The notes under the pieces: model-generated
What the model saw: the letters and a program-made list of their open reading frames with translations, nothing else
What the model was told of the DNA's origin: nothing
Database searches by the model: none
Shown: piece by piece, positions 28,022-36,677 of the stretch
How the letters are laid out: every line of letters starts with the position of its first letter
Numbering within the stretch: position 1 is the stretch's first letter
Program-made: the position numbers and the translations under genes
Source of the DNA: Rhodopirellula bahusiensis
GTDB taxonomy: Bacteria > Planctomycetota > Planctomycetia > Pirellulales > Pirellulaceae
DNA: 40,260 nt
Direction: 5' to 3'
NCBI RefSeq assembly: GCF_002727185.1
Contig: NZ_NIZW01000042.1
Location: forward strand, 1-40,260

Positions 28022-28156
28022 GAATGATTGTGTTGCCGGGAGCGAAAGAAAATTTGAACGACGGACGGGTGAAACGTGGTTTCGACGGTTCAAGACTAGC
28101 CAAAATGCCGTCGAAATCCTAGTTCGATCACGTGAAACGGCTCACAATCCTGGCCA

Positions 28157-28966
28157 TCAAAAAAGCACCCCAATCACGCAGACAACCAAAACCAACAGCC
28201 CGGCGACCATTTTGCCCACCGTTCCGGTCGTTCGCCCCCAAAACGCAGCTTGCCCAATCCGCCAGCTGTCTCGCCAAGTCTTGCCGTCGTTCCATTCCGC
28301 GTACATGGCTCCCGCCGTCGCCCCCAAACCTCCGAACAAAATCGCCGCCAATACCGGCCCGACGACGGGAATGGGCAGGCCCACGATCCCTCCGACGATG
28401 GCCCCAATGATCGAACCGACAATCGCCATCAACGTGGCTCGTCGGCTGGCTCCCGCCCGGCTGGCCCCCATCGCCCCCGCCAAAAACTCGACCAACTCGC
28501 CGACCAACCCCAGCAAAAAAGCGATCGCCAACGACACCAGCCCGAGCTGCCAGCGTCCAGTTTCGGGACCCAACCACGCGTACAGTGCCATCAGCGCGAT
28601 CGCCAACCAATTTCCCGGCAGTGCGACCAGATTCAACAACCAAGCCAAGGTGCATGCGAGAATCAACGATATCCCTAGTGCAACGACTCCCACCGGCATC
28701 ATCACGTCTCGAACGGTGTCGCGAGTCCACACCAAGGCGTCGCTGACGCTGGCCCAGAAACCACCGTCGGTCTCCTCCGTCGAGATGGCTTCGGCCTGAG
28801 CAAAACCGACGTCGAGTGAGGAGGTCAAAGACGAGAACGGATCGACGCCAACCGCCGTAGTGATTGCGTCACCAGTCAATGCTCCAACGACGTTCGCGGC
28901 CGGAACAGCAATCTCGGTTGGCAACAGTGTCTCGAGAAGCATCCAAGCAATCTGCAGATCGATCAT
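28157..28966 (-). CDS. DUF456 membrane protein
   Basis: A 269-residue membrane protein from the preferred ATG at 28966 (MIDLQIAWM); the open frame extends to 29029. After a soluble N-terminus of about 80 residues come several hydrophobic segments. The DUF456 signature is visible: ALPGNWLAIALMALYAW, then FLLGLVGELVEFLAGAMGASRAGASRRA, then glycine-rich GAIVGGIVGLPIPVVGPVLAAILFGGLGA. The glycine-rich repeat suggests oligomeric helix packing. The function of DUF456 proteins is unknown. It lies downstream of nothing coupled, with 136 bases to the SMC start. Confidence 0.88.
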   Translation of the reverse strand: MIDLQIAWMLLETLLPTEIAVPAANVVGALTGDAITTAVGVDPFSSLTSSLDVGFAQAEAISTEETDGGFWASVSDALVWTRDTVRDVMMPVGVVALGISLILACTLAWLLNLVALPGNWLAIALMALYAWLGPETGRWQLGLVSLAIAFLLGLVGELVEFLAGAMGASRAGASRRATLMAIVGSIIGAIVGGIVGLPIPVVGPVLAAILFGGLGATAGAMYAEWNDGKTWRDSWRIGQAAFWGRTTGTVGKMVAGLLVLVVCVIGVLF

Positions 28967-29201
28967 GCTGTGAAATCTGTCGGAAGAATTGAAGTGGAAA
29001 GGCAAAATGGACAGGCAGGGGTGAACCAAACCCGGTAATTTCCCGTCTCATCAGCCACTTGGGAACCAGCCCCATCACGTTGCAGGAACGATGGAGTGAA
29101 GCGGGAAGAGACTGCAAAACTGTGGTTTCTTCTTTTCCCAAACGCTACGATGGAGCAACTTCGAAGCCAGCTTTCTGATCGAGGAAAGGATTGACGCAAC
29201 A

Positions 29202-29807
29202 ATGAGCGGACGGGTTTTAGAAACCAACGTATTGGTGCTGAATCGCTTTTACATGGCGATTCGCGTGGTCAATGTTCGTCGAGCGTTGACGCTTTTGTAT
29301 CGCGATTGTGCGGAAGTCATTGACAACGACGATGGACAATTCATTGGATACGACTTCGATAGCTGGTGCGAACTGAGCCAATTGGCTTCGGATCAAAAGC
29401 AACCAGAGGATGAATACATCCAAGCCGTCGGGTTTGAGATGAAGGTCCCACGGATCACTCGATTGACTCGTTTCGATCGGATGCCGGCCCAAACGGTTCG
29501 GTTCAACCGCAAGAACTTGTTCGCTCGCGATGATCACACTTGCCAGTACTGCGGCAAAGCGGAACCAACCCACAAGCTCAGCCTTGATCACGTTGTGCCA
29601 CGTTCTCACGGCGGTGGAACGACGTGGGAAAACATCGTGTGCTGCTGCCTGCGTTGCAACAGCCGCAAGGGTGGTCGCACGCCGGTGCAAGCACGCATGA
29701 AATTGCTGTCGCGTCCGATCAAGCCTCGGTTCAATCCACTGATGACTCATTCAATGGATGACCCTCGCTACGCTTCTTGGAAGACGTTCCTGCAAACGGC
29801 CAAATAG
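29202..29807 (+). CDS. HNH endonuclease family protein
   Basis: A 201-residue protein with an HNH nuclease domain at residues about 108-165: CQYCG (first zinc knuckle), LSLDHVVPRSHGGGTTWENIV (the catalytic DH and N), and CLRCNSRKGGRTP (second knuckle). The N-terminal 100 residues (VLVLNRFYMAIRVVNVRRAL) match a family of stand-alone chromosomal HNH proteins widespread in planctomycetes and other phyla. A purine-rich ribosome site GAGGAAAGGA lies at 29181-29190. It is not next to a restriction or phage module, so a housekeeping or repair role is more likely than defence. Confidence 0.92.
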   Translation: MSGRVLETNVLVLNRFYMAIRVVNVRRALTLLYRDCAEVIDNDDGQFIGYDFDSWCELSQLASDQKQPEDEYIQAVGFEMKVPRITRLTRFDRMPAQTVRFNRKNLFARDDHTCQYCGKAEPTHKLSLDHVVPRSHGGGTTWENIVCCCLRCNSRKGGRTPVQARMKLLSRPIKPRFNPLMTHSMDDPRYASWKTFLQTAK

Positions 29808-30030
29808 GCAGTTTGGGAAAGAGCGAATTCCGGTTATCCACGAGGACTTTTGCTCGCCATCCCGGTGCGTCGTCAGACTCACCGGGACCGGCGTGATCGC
29901 GTTCAGACGTTGTCTTCCGTAGTCCCGCCGGCTGAAAATCGGGAATTGCTCGACAAACAAATTTCGGCGTGGTTATACTCGGGACATCATCGGACACGAC
30001 CCCATCGGACCCGAATCGGAATCATCGCTT

Positions 30031-30495
30031 ATGTCCTACGACGACAACCCCACATCGCCCGTTTTCCGCATCGACGTTTCTGCGGAAACAGAAGCTGGCG
30101 TGCCGGTTTCCAACGAGGAACTGACGGTCGGGTTGCTGCGTCAATTGGTCGTCAGCCAGCAGCAACAAACCAAATTGTTGACCGAATTGGTTCAGCAAAA
30201 TGCCGCAATGCACAAGCAACGTGCGGGTGAATTGCAGCAATGGAAAGACGCCAACCCGCAACTCTCACGTTCCTGCCGTCGTGCCGCGGAAACGCTCAGC
30301 GAAGTGCAGACGGAGTTCTTGCAAACATTGACCGAAGAGATCGACGATTCCGGCGATCACTTGGCCGAAGGCGAGTACATGCTGAACGAATTCATCGATC
30401 GCTTTGGTCCTCGAATGGCCCACCTGAACGGAATTTTGCAGGTGCTCGCCCAACTTGGGACCGGCGAACCCATCGCACAGCAACAACAGCAGTGA
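30031..30495 (+). CDS. Conserved coiled-coil protein of unknown function
   Basis: A 154-residue acidic, Gln-rich protein. Residues about 30-75 (VGLLRQLVVSQQQQTKLLTELVQQN) have heptad spacing for a coiled coil, and residues 85-145 look helical (CRRAAETLSEVQTEFLQTLTEEI). It ends in a short polyglutamine tail. No enzymatic motif is visible. The family appears, by recollection, to be restricted to planctomycetes. The antisense strand of its 3' half carries the host-derived tail of the serine recombinase frame, but base composition and codon use support the plus-strand reading. Confidence 0.75.
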   Translation: MSYDDNPTSPVFRIDVSAETEAGVPVSNEELTVGLLRQLVVSQQQQTKLLTELVQQNAAMHKQRAGELQQWKDANPQLSRSCRRAAETLSEVQTEFLQTLTEEIDDSGDHLAEGEYMLNEFIDRFGPRMAHLNGILQVLAQLGTGEPIAQQQQQ

Positions 30496-32733
30496 ACTCG
30501 AATGGGTGATTTCAGCCGCTGAAAAAATTCTGTGGCTTGGAACTCCCAAGTGGACTTTCGAGAAATCGAATCGTTCGCTAATCTCTCGCCTTCTCGGACG
30601 CGAACGTCTCTCGCAGACGTTCCCAGATCGTCCGAAACCTGCCTTATCGGGGCGTAGCTCAGCCTGGCAGAGCGTCTGGTTTGGGACCAGAAGGTCGCAC
30701 GTTCGAATCGTGTCGCCCCGATTCACCTTGGTAAGCGAGCCCCCGACCTCGTCGAGGTAGGCCTTGATTTCACCAACATTTTTCCCGCCGCCGCTCGGAT
30801 TGGAGGGATTTTTGGTGAAGGCCGAATCAGTGCCGATGGAACGTCCACCGACTGGGTTTGTAGGTTCTGTGGGGCAGTGAAGGGATCCATGAAGAGGCAC
30901 CGGCAGGTGGTACCCGCCGATCGATATCACACCGGAGCGGACCCTCCGTACCGTGCGACTGCCCCATTTCGCAGCATGAAAATCTAGGCCAATCCAAACA
31001 TTCAACTGTTGTAAGACTTGGTTGATTCGCGGACGAGCCTCTGGGCTGGACGCCAAAACTTCCAGCTTGTCAAACATCGCCAGCGCTTGCTCAACCCGCT
31101 GCTCAGGTGAAAGCCCCGGCTTGGCGGCCGCAGGCTTGGTTCGACTCAACTCTTGCTCAACGTGCAGGAGTTGCTTCTTCCTGTCTTCGAATTCTTCGCG
31201 GAAGACCTGCTGCAGGCCATCATCCATTTCAACAGCCAGTTTTCTGCCAATTTCTTTCTTCTCGATAGCTAGAGCCTCTGCTCGCATTTCCAGTCTTTTA
31301 ATTGCGGCACTCTCTTCAGTTTCCGAAGTCGGACGCTGTCGCGCCAGCTTCAGCAGCTGTCTCGCCAGCTGGTCGCGTGACCCCGAAAGCCGAATCAAGT
31401 GCTTCAGCGATCGCAATACAACGCGGAGCAATGCCTCACCATCAACAGAATTGTGGTAGCAGTCGCTCGTTTTTGTATGGCGAGAACATTTGTAGATGTT
31501 CTTCTTGAATGGCTTTCCGTCCTTCTTGCTTGACTGGGTAGACCCGTACATGGGGGCCCCACAACCCTCTGTCAAATCAACCACCCGTGTCGAGAGTGGG
31601 TATTGCTCGGGATTCTTGTTTTTCGGAATTCCTTGCTGCGAGCGCGAGCGTGAATCACGGATTGCTTGAATCGCTTCAAACCTCTCGCGATCGAACTCTG
31701 GCTCGAACGCCGCGTCAACCCGGACGCGGCTCTCGCTCGGATTGACCACGGTGACCACGCGATCACCATCCCGTTCAGTCGGAAGCACCACCCGGCTACC
31801 GGATGTCGCATCGAAACGAAAATGCTTGCCTTCGGAACGTGTACCGTACTCAAGAATCCCGGCTATTTTAGAGTTCTCGCAAAGCGACTTGACCGTGTTA
31901 TGGTTCCATTTTCCGCTAACGAAATGCTTTGCACCGGCATCGGTCCTCGTCCGTCCAGAGTCTGGGCTTGGAATTCCCACCGAGTTGAGATGGTTTGCGA
32001 TGTTCTTGTAACCAATACCCCGCTCTCTCATCTCCAAGATCAAAATCCAAGTCGCGATCTTCTCCTCGTCATCAGGCAGTTGCACCACGTGATGCCCAGC
32101 TTGCCGAACAATGCGTCCGTCTTCAAGCTTGGTAAGGGTGCCATCCGGGGCCTTCAGGAACCTGGCAAAGCCGTAGGGAGCACGCCCTCCGGTACTGAAC
32201 CCCTGCTCCGCTAGCTTCTTTTGCACATCCAACACACGACGACTGAGATCGGCCAGAAACTGGCCACTTCGATGGTACTCGATCATGGAGATGATCGCTT
32301 GACCAATATCTGCTTGGCCGTCGTTTGAAGGGCTCAGCTCAGTGTCGCAAAACACGATCGTGATCCCTTCTCGCAGCAACTTGAACTCATCGCTCGTCGC
32401 CTCTGCCGCATTTTCAGGCCTAGAAAGTCGATCACGCTTGTGAATGTAGAGGTGAGATACAGATGGATCGCTGAACGCCCTTTGCATGAACGCCAAGAGC
32501 CCAGGACGTTGGCGATCTGAACCCGAGACAGCGTCATCGATGTAGAGATCATCAATGACTGATACCCCGTCCGATTGAGCACGTTTGAGGAGGTCCTCAT
32601 TGAACTTGGGCATGAAACCATCTGCCTTAGCTTTCGCCTCAGCCCATCCAACCTGCATTTCAAGGCTGTTCTCTTGCTTTTCAGAGCTACGACGAGCGTA
32701 CATGATCGCTCGATTCTTCGTTCGGGCGTACAT
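30265..32733 (-). CDS. Large serine recombinase reading through antisense tRNA-Pro
   Basis: The 822-residue frame has a resolvase catalytic domain at residues about 8-150 with the nucleophile S16 (YARRSSEKQ) and the arginine cluster KRDRLSRP. A recombinase domain follows (GGRAPYGFARFL through NSKIAGILEYG), then a zinc ribbon (CGAPM, KCSRH, DC), then a coiled coil. That is a complete large serine integrase. From residue 672 the frame is the antisense of tRNA-Pro (GDTIRTCDLLVPNQTLCQAE), then host DNA antisense to the coiled-coil gene, ending at 30265. The native core therefore ends near 30721 and about 150 residues are host-encoded. The start is three bases after the upstream partner gene. Confidence 0.88.
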   Translation of the reverse strand: MYARTKNRAIMYARRSSEKQENSLEMQVGWAEAKAKADGFMPKFNEDLLKRAQSDGVSVIDDLYIDDAVSGSDRQRPGLLAFMQRAFSDPSVSHLYIHKRDRLSRPENAAEATSDEFKLLREGITIVFCDTELSPSNDGQADIGQAIISMIEYHRSGQFLADLSRRVLDVQKKLAEQGFSTGGRAPYGFARFLKAPDGTLTKLEDGRIVRQAGHHVVQLPDDEEKIATWILILEMRERGIGYKNIANHLNSVGIPSPDSGRTRTDAGAKHFVSGKWNHNTVKSLCENSKIAGILEYGTRSEGKHFRFDATSGSRVVLPTERDGDRVVTVVNPSESRVRVDAAFEPEFDRERFEAIQAIRDSRSRSQQGIPKNKNPEQYPLSTRVVDLTEGCGAPMYGSTQSSKKDGKPFKKNIYKCSRHTKTSDCYHNSVDGEALLRVVLRSLKHLIRLSGSRDQLARQLLKLARQRPTSETEESAAIKRLEMRAEALAIEKKEIGRKLAVEMDDGLQQVFREEFEDRKKQLLHVEQELSRTKPAAAKPGLSPEQRVEQALAMFDKLEVLASSPEARPRINQVLQQLNVWIGLDFHAAKWGSRTVRRVRSGVISIGGYHLPVPLHGSLHCPTEPTNPVGGRSIGTDSAFTKNPSNPSGGGKNVGEIKAYLDEVGGSLTKVNRGDTIRTCDLLVPNQTLCQAELRPDKAGFGRSGNVCERRSRPRRREISERFDFSKVHLGVPSHRIFSAAEITHSSSLLLLLCDGFAGPKLGEHLQNSVQVGHSRTKAIDEFVQHVLAFGQVIAGIVDLFGQCLQELRLHFAERFRGTTAGT
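30602..30622. terminator. Hairpin upstream of tRNA-Pro
   Basis: GAACGTCT and AGACGTTC form a perfect 8-bp stem around a 5-base loop (30602-30609 and 30615-30622). It lies between the coiled-coil gene and tRNA-Pro, 25 bases before the tRNA. There is no T-run. It may end the upstream transcript or mark tRNA leader processing. Confidence 0.35.
30648..30721 (+). tRNA. tRNA-Pro (anticodon UGG)
   Basis: The acceptor stem is CGGGGCG (30648-30654) with CGCCCCG (30714-30720). The anticodon stem TCTGG/CCAGA holds a loop TTTGGGA with UGG. The T arm is GCACG TTCGAAT CGTGT. CCA is not encoded. Accessory DNA begins at its 3' end, so it is a likely integration target for the recombinase element to its right. 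Confidence 0.95.
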
Positions 32734-32736
32734 TGT

Positions 32737-33270
32737 TCAGTCCTCCTCCAGGTCTGCAGTTTGCATATCGACAAGATCCATGAGCAGTTCAGCCAGCGAG
32801 CCCAGAGCCTGCTCGTCGACCGTTCCGACCTTAGCCACGACGGTTGAGGTGTCACTCAGGACACCCGATGTCATCGGTAGACTTGATGACCATTCAATCT
32901 GGTCGAGCTTCCGAGAAAGCTCATGCCCCTCACTCGACTTCCATCGATCGACGTCCCCAGACTTGACACGATTGAGAAACCGATTGAACTCCCGGACAGA
33001 CTCATCCGGACGCTGTCCGTAATGGTCAGACAAGCCCAAAAGTTCCCATTTTTTGAGAGTGGTGACGCACGCTGCGTGGTACCAGAGGTCCCGCGTCAAG
33101 ATTGGTAGCTGGCTTTCCGGATCAAGCGGAAACCCGGCATTCTGCCAGACAGGCAAAATCCAAGTGAGGGTCGCAGCACCAAGCGCTCTACCATCGAGAC
33201 GTGCTGAGTGATAGAGCTCCGCGAACTCTTGGCTGTAAAGTGAAATCGTCTCGTCGTTCTCATCAGACAT
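32737..33270 (-). CDS. Uncharacterised protein coupled to the serine recombinase
   Basis: A 177-residue acidic protein that ends three bases before the recombinase ATG, so the two are probably translationally coupled. The N-terminal 90 residues have helical blocks (SLYSQEFAELYHSARLDGRALGAATLTWILPVW). The C-terminus ends in a leucine and aspartate-rich helix (LGSLAELLMDLVDMQTADLEED). No domain is recognised. The constant spacing to a recombinase suggests a recombination accessory or directionality factor, which is inference from context only. Confidence 0.75.
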   Translation of the reverse strand: MSDENDETISLYSQEFAELYHSARLDGRALGAATLTWILPVWQNAGFPLDPESQLPILTRDLWYHAACVTTLKKWELLGLSDHYGQRPDESVREFNRFLNRVKSGDVDRWKSSEGHELSRKLDQIEWSSSLPMTSGVLSDTSTVVAKVGTVDEQALGSLAELLMDLVDMQTADLEED

Positions 33271-33277
33271 TCAGATG

Positions 33278-33806
33278 ATCCAATTGGGGAAAATCGAGTT
33301 ACTACCTGGAATTCTAGACATTTTCGAAAATGCTCCAAATTCGTGAAATCTGCGACATTCAGCAACGACGACAAAAACACCTAAACACTTTCAAAGAAAA
33401 GACTTGCGCAAAAACGCCATCCCGAAGTCACCTTGGTTCCGCGAGCGTGCTCGAAGCGTGCCAGCCGACGTCTTCGAAGTTGAAAAACCTGCCCAGCAGG
33501 ATTCGTTGCTCACGGACCCAGGCATCCGAACTGCCCCGAGCACGCTCGTTCTACGTACTTTCATCGCTGAGAACATCCGAGCGTGGCACACTCCTTCGCT
33601 ACCAGCCCACTCAAGACTGGCGACCAACAGCAACACAACGGCGAGCCTCCTTTTCGGAGGCATCCCCCACAGAGATGCGACTCGCTACCGCTGACCAACG
33701 AACACAATCGGATGGTCGATGCGACGAACCTCACCAGAAGATCAGAGGCAGCAAAACCGGCTCGAGATCGCGACGAGCCGCTCGATAATGCGAGACGCTC
33801 CACCTT
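33278..33806. other. No supported gene
   Basis: This 529-base interval has several overlapping short frames on both strands but none with a convincing ribosome site or a recognisable protein pattern. A minus-strand frame at 33391-33663 has a short hydrophobic start, but I suspect it belongs to a repeated noncoding sequence family of Rhodopirellula genomes; this is recollection, not evidence. Confidence 0.3.
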
Positions 33807-33977
33807 TCATGGCTCAGACCTGTGGTGCACTGTACAGTCCTCTTGCTTCTCGCGCAGCCACCGTTCAGCTGCCAACCGTGCGATGAGATCAATCAAAGCC
33901 TGCACCTCGGTTTCAAGTGGATGGCACTCACAACCTTGGTCGCTTTCTTCAGCATCCTTTGCATGGATCATTTTCAT
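33807..33977 (-). CDS. Small accessory-region protein
   Basis: A 56-residue protein from ATG 33977, with a GAG motif a few bases upstream. The frame extends to 34073 but the short form is more likely. The central part ETEVQALIDLIARLAAERWLREKQED is an amphipathic helix pattern that I associate with small proteins found beside recombinases in planctomycete accessory regions. The function is unknown. Confidence 0.5.
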   Translation of the reverse strand: MKMIHAKDAEESDQGCECHPLETEVQALIDLIARLAAERWLREKQEDCTVHHRSEP

Positions 33978-34783
33978 GTAACTCAACTGAACACTCCTAC
34001 AATTGGGGTATGTGCTGAACGATTCGGCCCTCTGCTCCACTTCTCCGGAACTGAAGCATTCGTCGATTGGCAAGCCAGTGATTCAACACCGAAAACAGAA
34101 AACCGCTTACCTACGAGTACCCGTGCTCAATGCCTTGGAAAGCCCTCGACCGAAGACCTTGCAAGTTGCAGCCGAGGCGTGAATCCGTGAACTGACAATC
34201 TGAACCTTCTTCACGTTCTGAACCTTCTTCACGTTTATCTATCAAACGATCACGCCCGAGGTGCCTGATCGCTTGAACCAGACGCACGCCACTGCAGCAA
34301 GCGTTCATGATCACCAGCATTTGCAGGGCACTCCGACGCGAGGTACGCAAATCATCCTGATCAACCGAACAGTCAAAACGATGTGCACCATTGCTGACTG
34401 CTCCCAAACGAGGAACGCTTCGAATTCCGTTCGTCGTTTTTCATCTACAAAGCAAACAGACACCTACATAAAACACATGTTGGCAAGCCATCCACCTCCA
34501 GATTGAATACAACCAAGACGCTTTCGGAGCGATACTCGACCCCCTGCAGGATAAGTTTCCTCGGCAGTGTGTAGTGGAATCCAGGACTTGCCCCACCTCA
34601 CGGAAAATTGCTGGTTGATTGCCGCTCAACGACTGCTTTCGCCGAGCTTGCTCATCAAGGCGACTGTCATCCGACGCCTCTAGGTAGCGAGACCGCAACA
34701 AGAAATTTCTTGATTGTTGCCTTGCCACTTCTGGTATTCGAAGTCGCGCGATTCGCCGTTGCATTCAATATGAGCGGTCGTTG
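33978..34783. other. Long interval with no supported gene
   Basis: About 800 bases hold only short overlapping frames without ribosome sites or recognisable motifs. The only structure I see is the 18-bp tandem duplication at 34200-34235. It may be decayed accessory DNA. Confidence 0.4.
34200..34235. repeat. 18-bp tandem duplication
   Basis: The 18-mer CTGAACCTTCTTCACGTT occurs twice head to tail (34200-34217 and 34218-34235) without mismatch. It lies in the gene-poor stretch upstream of the sigma-like gene's 3' end. Replication slippage is the simplest origin. Confidence 0.8.
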
Positions 34784-35386
34784 CTAGCCCGGGCGTGACG
34801 CCCGACCCGGCTTTGACTTCGGTTCACCAGACAAGCATCGATTGACGCGGATAAATTTGTACCAGGAGTATGAAAACTCTCGTCGGAGCTGTGAGACCCG
34901 TCCTGATGACATCCCGAACTCCGCAGCCACTTCTTTCGTGGAATAGCCAAGTGAGAGACGTTCGGCGATGTTGCGATCGCGTAACGATAATCCTCTCAAC
35001 CAACGCGGGAAGTCCATTCGGAACGCAACTTGATTTGGTACCGAGGTGAGTCGGTTGTCGACCAAACACTGCGACCACTCAGTGGACAGTTCACCGGGGG
35101 TCCCAAGCGTACGAACTTCATACGCCGCCACCTGCTTGGCCTGCGAAGAGAACACATCGTGTGAGCACTGCGAAGTTCCGCATCGTCGGCCGCTCCAGTA
35201 GCTCTTGATTGCAAATTTTGCTAGCGTCGTCGCGAACGCCCTTTGAAGCTCGTTTCTTTCGTGCAAGCGTTGATAGGCGCACACGGCATTCGCGAGAACC
35301 TCAGCAACGGCATCGTCGCGAGCCTCTGCGTCGAGGACTCGAAATGCGCATCGGGCATGACGTTCAATGGCTGGTAACAATTTCAT
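34784..35386 (-). CDS. Sigma-like helix-turn-helix regulator (planctomycete type)
   Basis: A 200-residue protein from ATG 35386 (MKLLPAIERHARCAFR), which has a strong ribosome site AAAGGGGG a few bases upstream; an in-frame ATG at 35446 with GGAG is an alternative. Residues 1-60 resemble a sigma region 2-like helical domain (RDDAVAEVLANAVCAYQRL). The C-terminal part has a region 4-type helix-turn-helix: LRDRNIAERLSLGYSTKEVAAEFGMSSGRVSQLRREF. The family is common in planctomycete accessory regions, but promoter recognition has not been shown to my knowledge. Two competing hairpins precede it in the leader. Confidence 0.8.
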   Translation of the reverse strand: MKLLPAIERHARCAFRVLDAEARDDAVAEVLANAVCAYQRLHERNELQRAFATTLAKFAIKSYWSGRRCGTSQCSHDVFSSQAKQVAAYEVRTLGTPGELSTEWSQCLVDNRLTSVPNQVAFRMDFPRWLRGLSLRDRNIAERLSLGYSTKEVAAEFGMSSGRVSQLRREFSYSWYKFIRVNRCLSGEPKSKPGRASRPG

Positions 35387-35464
35387 GAACCCCCTTTGCC
35401 AGTTCGTTGCAGGGGCAGAACTTGGACAAGATTGACACTTGGACATAAGACACTCCGTGAGAAC

Positions 35465-35509
35465 GGACCGCCCTCACGCAGGGCGGTCCTTGGGAAAAGG
35501 ACCGCCCTG
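35465..35509 (-). promoter_or_regulatory. Two mutually exclusive hairpins before the sigma-like gene
   Basis: GGACCGCCCT (35465-35474) pairs with AGGGCGGTCC (35480-35489) around a 5-base loop. A third arm GGACCGCCCT at 35499-35508 can instead pair with the same middle arm, extending to about 13 bp. The two stems cannot form together. In the minus-strand leader they lie just before the sigma-like gene. A REP-like repeat is the alternative explanation. Confidence 0.55.
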
Positions 35510-35623
35510 GCAAACGACCGAGGCGCAAGAAGAACTCCCAAAATCAGTCGATCAACCGAACAGTGATTGGGAACGTTTAAATCGAGGACATAGCGAGCTT
35601 GAACGCCACTCGCTGGTAGAACG

Positions 35624-35890
35624 TTGAGCAAGAGCGAAGCTTTGGTTCACACCTGCCTCCACGACCCTCAATGCTGCGCCCTGCTAAAAAAATCTCGAAG
35701 CCCGAAGCAATTCGTGAACGACAAACCGTTGCGACTCGAAGTGCTTTGCTTCAGCTGCGGAAGGTACGTCGTCCATTCGAACGACGAAGCATTCTGCATT
35801 GGCTTCCCCGGTGTCACGGTTTCAGATGACAGCAGGGTCAAAACCGCGGCGACTTTGACAGCATTCGACGAGCAGCCGTGCCATGCGTGA
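35624..35890 (+). CDS. Doubtful small Cys-containing protein
   Basis: An 88-residue plus-strand frame that would begin at a TTG without a clear ribosome site. It has CFSCGR near residue 42 and further cysteines near the start (CLHDPQCC), which could suggest a zinc site. A minus-strand frame covers the same bases, and neither reading is convincing. The rest of the interval 35510-36054 holds nothing I can support. Confidence 0.2.
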   Translation: MSKSEALVHTCLHDPQCCALLKKSRSPKQFVNDKPLRLEVLCFSCGRYVVHSNDEAFCIGFPGVTVSDDSRVKTAATLTAFDEQPCHA

Positions 35891-36054
35891 AACGAAAGGA
35901 CACGTATGCCGACCTGACGCGGGGTGAATGCGATTCGATGCCTCTGCAAGCCGAATTCATTCGTTAACGTGGAACTGACTGATCTTGGCTAACTCTGGAT
36001 GGACGAGTTACCGCAAAGGCTCGGAATGCGAACCTAGTGACGATCGACCATCGC

Positions 36055-36240
36055 TCAACGTTTCTTTCCCCGCCGGCGAAATTCTCCATAGGTCGTGACT
36101 GGCAAATTTCGCGGATGACGCTGCCGGAGCGTGCTTCGTGTGACGGGTGAGTCACGGGGCCAACGTGGCAGACAACGATAGCTGAATGGCGTTGGCTGAT
36201 ACCGCTTAACATCTTTTGACAGAGACTGCGGATCGCGCAT
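36055..36240 (-). CDS. Small basic protein with strong ribosome site
   Basis: A 61-residue protein from ATG 36240, preceded by a perfect GGAGG five bases upstream (TTGGAGGTTCGTATG). The sequence begins MRDPQSLSKDVKRYQPTPF and ends EFRRRGKKR, and is strongly basic. No domain is recognised. The ribosome site is the main reason to prefer this frame over longer overlapping ones. A nucleic-acid-binding role is possible from charge alone. Confidence 0.5.
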   Translation of the reverse strand: MRDPQSLSKDVKRYQPTPFSYRCLPRWPRDSPVTRSTLRQRHPRNLPVTTYGEFRRRGKKR

Positions 36241-36677
36241 ACGAACCTCCAATGATACAAGTGATGGATACCGCCAAACCGAAGAGGGCTTGGCTTGCGG
36301 GCTTGAACTGTGCCCGCCGAAGAGAAAGAAGTCCGCGATTCGAAATCTGAGACTCCAACACAGAGCGAGTCGAAAACACCGAGGGACGACGGCGGCTAAT
36401 CCTTCTCACCAACTATATGTAGCGCAGCTTCGATCAAAATTTAGCCCCGGTCGCATGGTGCATTGGTGAATTCCAATTCGCCAACGTCCAGACTCTGCAT
36501 CACCAACATCGAGAAACGCCCACATCCAGTTAGATCCAGCTCACAAGCAGTGAACTGCCAATCTTACAATTCCCACAATCAATTTTCGCCGACATAAAAA
36601 TTCTTGCACCGGTCTCAAGCGTCGTCGAAGCCCCCAGGGGAAGCGGATGCTCGGCCTTCTCAATTTGAAAAGGCGAA
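36241..36677. other. No supported gene
   Basis: This 437-base interval holds only short overlapping frames on both strands without ribosome sites or recognisable motifs. I see no strong hairpin or repeat. Confidence 0.4.

Noticed and set aside
30265..30720. The recombinase C-terminus as a true domain
   Set aside because: Residues from 672 on are antisense to tRNA-Pro and to the coiled-coil gene, so they are not evolved as a domain.
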